From positions 68,586,500-68,650,499 of the forward strand of contig CM057827.1 of assembly GCA_030068075.1 (NCBI GenBank): 64,000 bases of DNA, read 5' to 3'. Numbering within the stretch: position 1 is the first letter of the stretch; each line of letters opens with the position of its first letter. Below the pieces are notes generated by a model. It was not told the origin of the DNA and searched no databases. It saw only the letters and a program-made list of their open reading frames with translations. This document shows, piece after piece, positions 57,500-64,000 of the stretch. This DNA comes from Paguma larvata. Lineage: Eukaryota; Chordata; Mammalia; Carnivora; Viverridae. A program made the position numbers and the translations under genes.

Positions 57500-59483
57500 T
57501 CATTTAAAATGCTCTTTTATTTAGATATAATTGTAGACTTAAAATAAATTCGCAGAGTAGGCCAGAGAGAACCCAGTATGCCCTCACCCGTCTTGCTCTT
57601 ATCTAATCATAGGGCAATTATCAAAGATAATAAATTAACACTGGTACGACACTATTAATTAAACCAGAGACTTTAGTCAGATTTCAGCATTTCCCATAAA
57701 TGCCCCTTTTCGGTTCCAGGATCCAACTGCGATCTCAAGTTGAATTTATTTGTCATGTCTCCTTGGTCTCCTCTAATCTGTGACAATTCATCAGTGTTTT
57801 CTTGTCTTTCGTGACCTTCAATTTGGGTTTGTCTGATGTTGTCCCATGATTAGATTGAAGTGATTCAGTATTGGGAAGGATAGATAACACAGAGGTTCTA
57901 TGCACCTGTCAGGGTGTAGATGCTATCACCATATGTACCTGTTATATTAATTTTGATCACTTAGATAAGGTAGTATCCACCAGGTTTCTTCACTGTAAAA
58001 TTACTATGTTTCCATTCATAATAAATATTTGGGGGGAAATCCTTATAATCAACAAATATTTGAAGGGAAATAGATTTATCCTGCTTCTGAATAAATTCAC
58101 TCAGAATTCACTAATTCTAGTAGCCAGTTGGTAGGTCTACTTGTAAAAATTATTACTGTGGCATCCCTTCCCCCCATTTATTTGTTTATTCAGCTTCCCA
58201 TGTATAGCTGTAAGGACTCGTGGATACTTATGTTATTCTTTGGTTATAATGCAACATTATTATTATTTATTTAGTTTTTCAGTTTGCACCAACTCGGGCC
58301 ACCATGAGTTCCTCTCACCTCTGACTCCAATCTAGCGCCACACTGCTCATGCCGGCCTTCTCTCCTTGCCTACCTGTAACTTCTGGTTTCCTAGAGGGAG
58401 AAACCCGGCTCTCATTATCCCAGCATGTTCCCTTATTGGTTCAAGCGCAGTATATGCATAGCTTCAGAATTGAAAAACAGTAAATGTGAGAAACGCATTT
58501 ACTAACTAGAGTGCAAAGGTAGTGTAAAATTCATTCTGTCTTCAGCCTTATGTGATCTAATAAAATCATTAGAATCAAGTTCATTTCTCCCCCACCACCT
58601 TTAGTTATTTGTATGTAGATGATTTCTTTTGTCATGCTTGGCATTTCATCTTTCCCCGCTCATCCTGGTTGATTTTTTAAATTTACATATAAGAAAATCT
58701 ACTCATTGTGGAGTATAGTTCTATGAGTTTTGATTAATGCATGGAGTCACAGATGCACTACCACACAGAATAATTCCATCACCTTAAGAATGCCTACGTG
58801 TTACTCTTTGTCAACTCCTTCCTTCATCTTCCAGCTCCTGGTGTCTGTTCTGCTCTGTCTTTGGTTCCTATACATATGCGTCTTCTGAAGTACCATATAT
58901 GTGGATTTATGCAATATGTAACATTCGAGGTCTGGTTTCTTTCACTTCATAAGGTATATTTAAGATGGATCCTTACTGTTGTGTGAGAAAACAGTTCATC
59001 CTTTTTATTGCTGGGTAGAATGTCATTGTGGGATGTGCCTCAGCTTGTTTATGCATTCACCAGGGAATGACGGATACCTGAGTCATTTCTATTTATTGGT
59101 GATTTTGAATAAAGCTTATAATGAACATCCATTTAAAGACTTTCATGTCAAAATAGTTTTAGTTGTTTTGTGTTAACTCTCCAGGAGGGAGACTGCTGGG
59201 TCATAATGGCAAATGTATTTTTAAGTTTATGAGAAACTGTCAAAGTGTTTTCTAAAATGGCAAAAACATGATGTATTCTCACCCACAATGTACCAGTTGC
59301 CCTGCATCTTCACTAACACTTGTTACTGCCTTTTAAAAATGATCGTTTTAGTCATTCTCATAGGTATGTAGTTGTATCCCACTGAAGTTTTAATTTGCAT
59401 TTCCCTAAGGACATTTTTCATGTCCTTATTTGTCATCTGTATATCTTCTTTGGTGGAATGTTTGTTCAGATCTTTTGACCATT

Positions 59484-59689
59484 TATTTATTCATTTATTT
59501 ATATTTATTTCTGAGAGAGAGAGAGAGAGAGAGAACAGGGGAGTAGCAGAGAGAAAGGAAGACAGAGGATCTGAAGTGGGCTCAGCGCTAAGAGCAGAGA
59601 GCTAAATGTGGGACTCGAACTCATGAAACTTGAGATTGTGACATGAGCCAAAGTCAGATACTTAACCAACTGACCGCCTCAGGGGTCCC
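59484..59689 (-). mobile_element. Feliform SINE, minus strand, diverged
   Basis: TTTATTTATTCATTT tail complement, (GA)n, 'GTGGGACTCGAACTCATG' B-box region, and a damaged head (CTGACCGCCTCAGGGGTCC). Only a weak GACCATT / AGCCATT match is seen as target duplication. Confidence 0.9.
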
Positions 59690-60869
59690 TTAGCCATTAA
59701 AAAGAAATTTTTTGTTTTATTTTGTTTTATTATTCCTGAATTTTGAGAAGTGTTTATATACTCTGGAAGTAAGGACTTTGCAAACATTTTTTCCTACGTA
59801 GGTTTTGTGTTTTCATTCTCTTAACTGTGTGTTTCATAGAGCGATATTTTTTCATTTTGATAAATTAGAATTTAACATCTTTTTCTTTTGAGGATCATTC
59901 TTTTCGTGCCACAGCTAAAAACTAACCCAAGATTTTCTTATAAAATTTTCTTCTTAGTGTTTGGGAACTTTACATGTGACATTTAGGAAATTCATTTTAA
60001 GTTAATTTTCATACAGTTCGTATTTTTGCATGTGGGTTCCCAATTTTCTCACCAAATTTTTTTGAAGAAACCCTCCTTTGTCCATTGAATTACATTTGCA
60101 CTTTGACAAAAATCAATTGATTATATTTGTGTGTATCTATTTCTGTTTCATTAACATATTGGCCTTCTTTTTTAATGTCTTTCACCAGTGTATTTAATTT
60201 TCAGTGTACAAATCCTATACAAAGGCTGCTAGATTTATAGCTAACACTTTGGGGGTTATTGAAATAGTTTTTTTTTTTAATTTCAAATTCCAGTCATTCA
60301 TTCCTAACATACAGAAATAAAATTGATTTTTGTATATTGACCTTGTATCCTGCAGTCTTGTTAATCCACTTATTTGAGGATATTTTTATAAATTTTTTGG
60401 ATTTTGTATTTATTAAGGTTATCTGTGAAGAGAGACAGTTTTATTCACCTCTTCCTCTCTTTCTGCCTTTTATTCCTTGTTATTGTGTCATTGCACTAGA
60501 TAGAACTTCCAGTATAATGTTGAATTGGAGTGTTGAGAAAGTATATCCTGTCTTGTTTCTGATCTTAAGGGTAATGAATTCAGTCTTTCTCATGTTATCT
60601 GTAGATATCTTGTAAGTATTCTTTATTATATTAAGAAAATTCTCTACTTTTCCTAGTTTTCTGAGCATTCATCATAAATTGGTGTTGTCTTATCAAATAC
60701 TTTTTCTGTGTGTACAAAGGTGACAATAAGGTTTTTTTCCTTTAGTAAATAGTTTTCGGCTCTTAAATTTGTTATTTTCTTCTTACTGCTTCGGATTTAG
60801 TTTGCTTTGCTCTTTCTAGTTTCTTAGATGGAAGTTTAGGTTACTGATTCGAGACCTTTCTTCTTTCCT

Positions 60870-61085
60870 TTTTTTTTTTTTAAATGTTTATTTATTTTTG
60901 AGACAGAGAGAGACAGAGCATGAGTGGGGGAGGGGCAGAGAGAGAGGGAGACACAGAATCCGAAGCAGGCTCCAGGCTCTGAGCTGTCAGCACAGAGCCC
61001 GACGTGGGGCTCGAACTCACAGACTGCGAGATCATGACCTGAGCCAAAGGCGGACGCTTAACCGACTGAGCCACCCAGGCACCCC
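60870..61085 (-). mobile_element. Feliform SINE, minus strand, young
   Basis: 'AGCCCGACGTGGGGCTCGAA' and 'GAGCCACCCAGGCACCCC'. Duplication TCTTCTTTCCT / TCTTCTTTTCT at 60859-60869 and 61086-61096. Confidence 0.95.
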
Positions 61086-61177
61086 TCTTCTTTTCTAATA
61101 TAAGAATTTAGAGAAGTAACATCATCAAGATCTACATCATCAAGGCTACATAGGTCATTTCCAACTTTAGTCTCCTT

Positions 61178-61198
61178 CACACACACACACACACACAC
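61178..61198. repeat. (CA)n microsatellite
   Basis: Ten CA units in the leader of the inner L1. Confidence 0.92.
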
Positions 61199-61619
61199 CT
61201 AGCAACTAGCCATAGAGAAGACACCATTGTAAAAATCTTAGGACCTGGGGATGAGGCTAAAGCACCCCAATGGACAACAAAGGCTGAGAGGTACTCTGTC
61301 AAAGTGGTAAGAGAAATGACTGCACTCTGACCACATTGCTCCTCCCCCACACTAGCATACCACTGCACCAGGAGTCCCTCCTAACCCCAAGTCCTTGGTT
61401 TTTCTAGTGAGAAAAGAAAGCCTAAGGTGAAAATTCAGCCTCTGCAGTGTTTAGGATGCTTCCCAGGAGGCTTGCTTGTGTCCCACCTCATGGGGATCAC
61501 TGGGGAAATCTGCAAAGCATATCTGCAAGAGACCAGATGGAGACAGAGAAGGATGGCAGGGCTTATAGCAACCAGCACTCAGATGTTGGCTTATCACTTT
61601 CCTATTTGCAGTGGTGTCC

Positions 61620-62645
61620 AAGCAGATCCCAGCCAGTAGCCGTACTCGTCTGTGAAGCTAAATCAGTGACCCAATCTGGCCTGGGAGCTTGGTTGTCAGT
61701 TCTATTTAGATCTCCAGCCAATGGGCCATACTTGCCATGGAACCCATTCTAGGGCCCCACCTGGTCAGGGAAATAAATTTGTAGCCTCTTACAATGCTGA
61801 GCATAGCCTCCAGTCCCGCCCCACCAGTAAGCATGGCCACAGGTTCCCAGCAGACACAGAGCATATCTGGTGGCTTGGCTGAGCAGAGAATAAAGCCAGT
61901 AGCCCTGATAACTGTTGAATAGAGCCTTTGGCGCCATATACCCAGGGAGTCTGAAGAGTGAGTAGCCTTGGAGCCAAGCCTATGGTACCACCAGCTGTGG
62001 AGCCTACCCTACAATCCCACTCTGCATCAGAGCCCAGCCAGTAACTTCCTCCAAGTGCAGAGCACAGTCTGTACCCCCATGTGACCAAGGAGTCTGGACA
62101 GCAACCCAGCCGATTCATCAAGCATGGTCTCTAGCCTCACCCAGGTATGAGGTACAACAGGAGGCCCCACACAACAGGGAGCCTGGCCAGTGATCTTGCC
62201 CAGCAGTGGAACAGAGGCAATGGCCAACCTGATCACAAAGCCCAGGCAGTGGCCCCACCCAACATTGGGGCACAGCCTATAACCCTTCCTGATCACAGAG
62301 CACAGCCTGAAGTTCTGTCTGACCACAAAGCATGGCCTATGGTCATGCCTCAACATAGAGTCCAGCCAGCAACACTTATCCCCTCTGGAAGCATAGACTG
62401 AGGCCTCAACCAGGCCTTCAACCAGGAGTTATTGTGGAGCATGGTCTAGAGACATACCCAACCACAGAATCTAACTAGTAGCGCTACTTTGCCAAGGAAC
62501 AGAGCCTGCAGCCCTGTCTGACCGAAGGTGATTGCAGAGCCCATTTAGTAGACCTACCTGACTATATAACACAACCAGCAGCCCCATTTGAATGAAGGTT
62601 CCAACCAACAGGCCCATGCAACCAAAAAGCCCAGCCAGTGACAAC
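61620..62645. repeat. 30-bp-period tandem array, in-frame on both strands
   Basis: Units of 30 bp are exactly in register at 62231, 62261, 62291, 62321 and 62351. The plus strand then reads DHKAQAVAPP, NIGAQPITLP, DHRAQPEVLS, DHKAWPMVMP, QHRVQPATLI. Less regular units with the same GAGCCCAGCC-type core extend left to about 61620 and right to about 62645, roughly 30 or more units in all. Minus-strand frames at 62356-62027 and 62121-61789 also repeat every ten residues (RLCSVIR, RLCSALG). The reading frames are probably a by-product of a period divisible by three. The outer boundaries are approximate. Confidence 0.8.
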
Positions 62646-62754
62646 CCTCATGTTCTACTCATTTAACCTGAGAGCACGGGCAGTGGTTTTGCCAAACCAG
62701 ACATCCCAATAACAAGCTTGGCTTGTCCATGGATGCTACCAACTGACCCATCCA

Positions 62755-63690
62755 GTAAACAAATAATAAATGCATATATTAAGAATTTAGAAAGATCTCA
62801 GATAAACAACTTAAACCTCCAGGAACTAGTAAAAGAATTGCAAACTAAGCCCAAAGTGAGCCAAAGGATGGAAGTAAAGATTAGATCAGAAATATTCCAC
62901 AGAAATTCTAAGGATCCTAACAGACAACTGTGAATAACTATATGCCAACAAATTGGACAATTTAGAGGAAATGGATAAAGTCCTAGAAACATACAACCTC
63001 CCAAGACCAAATCATGAAAAAATAATTTAAAATCTGAATAGTCCAATCATGAGACAGAAGAATCAGTAATCAAAAACCTCCCAAAAAAGAAAACCTAAGG
63101 ACCATGTGGTTTCACCAGTGAATTCTGCCAAACATTTAAACAAGAACTAACACCAGTCCTTTTCAAACTCTTCCAAAAAACTAAAGAGGAAGAGGCACTA
63201 TCAAACTTATTTTTCAAGGCCAGCATTACCCTCATCCCAAAGGCAGATAAGGATACTAAAAGAAAAGAAAACTATAGGCCAATTATCCCTGATTAACATA
63301 GAGGCAAAAACTCTCAACAAAACACTAGAAAACCAAATTCAACCATTCGCTAAAGGGATCACACTCCATGATCGAGAGGGATTCATTCCTGGAATGCAAG
63401 TATGGTACAGCTTGAATGAATCAATAAATGTGATACATCACATTAATAGAATAGAGATCAAAGTCATATAATCACCTCAGTAGAGGTGAAAAAAGCATTT
63501 AACAAGATTCAACATCTTTTCATGATAAAAACTGGGGTCTCAACAAATTGGGTATAAATAGAATATACCTCAACCTAATAAAGGTCATACATGATAAGCC
63601 CACAACTAACATCATACTCAATGGTGAAAGGTCGAAAAGTTTTCCTCTAAGATGGGAAACAAGTGAATGGTGTCCAGTCTCACCACTTAT
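62755..63690 (+). pseudogene. L1 ORF2 relic: linker and N-terminal reverse transcriptase
   Basis: Readable in pieces across frames: 'NLERSQINNLNLQELVKELQ', '[20 protein letters not shown]', 'GFTSEFCQTFKQELTPVLFK', 'ASITLIPKADKDTKRKENYR', 'KKAFNKIQHLFMIKT' and 'NIILNGERSKSFPLRWETSE' with 'CPVSPL'. In intact L1 these precede the catalytic F/YADD box. Here the sequence jumps to the 3' end right after CPVSPL, so the catalytic aspartates are gone. Several stops and frameshifts also occur. Confidence 0.85.
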
Positions 63691-63804
63691 TGTGGTAATT
63701 ATTTTACAACATAAATATGTCGAATCATCATGTTGTATACTTTAAACTTACACAATGTTATATGTCAGTTATATCGCAATAAAGCTTGGAGGGGGCAGAA
63801 GTAA

Positions 63805-64000
63805 TTTAATGTTGTTTCCCTCTAAGCACTGCCTCACTTCCATCCTTAAATTTTGAAATGTGATATTTTTATTTTTATTCAGTTCAAATATTTTTTAAAA
63901 ATTTCCACTGAAGCCTCATCATTGACCTATGGGGCATTAGAAGTATGCTGTTTGTCTTCTAAACATTTAGGGGCTTTCCAGATATTTTTCTGTTATTTAT
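63805..64000 (-). mobile_element. Old L1, minus strand, continuation after the nested L1
   Basis: 'TCCCTCTAAGCACTGCCTCA', 'TTTTTATTCAGTTCAAATAT', 'CATTGACCTATGGGGCATTA' and 'CTTTCCAGATATTTTTCTGT' continue the antisense ORF2 text interrupted at 61119. It runs off the window. Confidence 0.82.

Larger units (their letters stand above)
57500..61119 (-). mobile_element. Old L1 (L1M/L1ME-type), minus strand, left part
   Basis: Starts in the 3' UTR ('TCATGTCTCCTTGGTCTCCT', 'TTGATCACTTAGATAAGGTA', 'AGGACTCGTGGATACTTATG'), then antisense ORF2 ('GGAGACTGCTGGGTCATAAT', 'TTTAATTTGCATTTCCCTAA', 'GACCTTGTATCCTGCAGTCT'). It continues to 'CTTCTTTTCTAATATAAGAA', where another L1 interrupts it. The continuation is at 63805. 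Two SINEs lie inside. Confidence 0.85.
61120..63796 (+). mobile_element. L1 LINE, plus strand, inserted in the older L1; internally deleted
   Basis: Order: a 5' leader (61120 on) that includes a long 30-bp tandem array, then the ORF2 linker and reverse transcriptase fragment (62755-63690), then directly the 3' terminus ('CATGTTGTATACTTTAAACT', 'ATATCGCAATAAAGCTTGGA'). The exact 8-bp AGAAGTAA occurs at 61112-61119 and 63797-63804, and the outer L1 sequence resumes right after. ORF1, the endonuclease and the second half of ORF2 are missing. Assigning the leader and array to this L1 is inference from position between the duplications. Confidence 0.75.

Noticed and set aside
61789..62356. Possible repeat protein encoded by the 30-bp array
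   Set aside because: Frames are open on both strands as expected when the period is a multiple of three. No start context, and it lies in a decayed L1.
62234..62383. CRISPR-like array
   Set aside because: Units are directly adjacent and degenerate, with no constant repeat and unique spacers, and the host is a mammal.
1..64000. Structured RNA genes (snRNA, 5S, 7SL, Y RNA), CpG island, nuclear mitochondrial insert
   Set aside because: Scanned by eye for their conserved words and found none. Small or diverged copies could be missed without a covariance-model search.

Overview
This is non-coding nuclear DNA from a carnivoran mammal of the cat lineage (Feliformia, most likely Felidae). The main evidence is about nineteen copies of a tRNA-derived SINE with the feliform head 'GGGGCGCCTGGGTGGCTC', a pyrimidine-rich CTCTCTCT body and an AATAAA-containing A-rich tail. 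Carnivoran-type L1 pieces and ancient mammalian repeats (MIR, L2, CR1/L3-like, MaLR and ERVL LTRs, hAT) fit the same reading. CpG is depleted outside the younger SINEs. I see no CpG island, no supported protein-coding exon, no structured RNA gene and no bacterial or phage signal. Nearly all open reading frames are under 120 codons and the few longer ones are repeat-borne or unconvincing, so none is called as a gene.

Layout: 1-8.2 kb is mostly unique with one MIR and an unexplained 154-codon minus-strand ORF. 8.2-13 kb holds an L1 end, a MIR split by a SINE, an ancient repeat and a MaLR LTR. 13.7-17.2 kb is a plus-strand L1 split by a minus-strand L1 (19-bp target-site duplication) and by two SINEs. 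17.9-26.5 kb alternates L1 fragments, SINEs and unique DNA, including a 14-bp perfect inverted repeat of forkhead-like sites at 21.3 kb. 26.5-30.5 kb is an L1 with its 5' end, decayed ORF1, decayed endonuclease and a deleted reverse transcriptase. 30.9-32.3 kb is a three-layer nest (ancient repeat > MaLR LTR > SINE). 32.3-37.5 kb is the longest repeat-poor stretch. 37.5-39.6 kb is L2 plus another copy of the ancient repeat. 39.6-49.5 kb is mainly unique with MIR, L1 3' ends, SINEs and an MLT2B-like LTR carrying a TA-rich expansion and a near-perfect hairpin. 49.5-57.5 kb mixes unique DNA with several old repeats. 57.5-64 kb is an old minus-strand L1 split by a younger plus-strand L1.

The most unusual structure is inside that younger L1: a degenerate tandem array with an exact 30-bp period in its core (about 61.62-62.65 kb). 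Because 30 is a multiple of three, it reads as ten-residue peptide repeats on both strands. I found no evidence of a new functional system. The rest of interest is nested-insertion history, palindromes and tandem duplications, and one repeat-poor island that could hold regulatory sequence.
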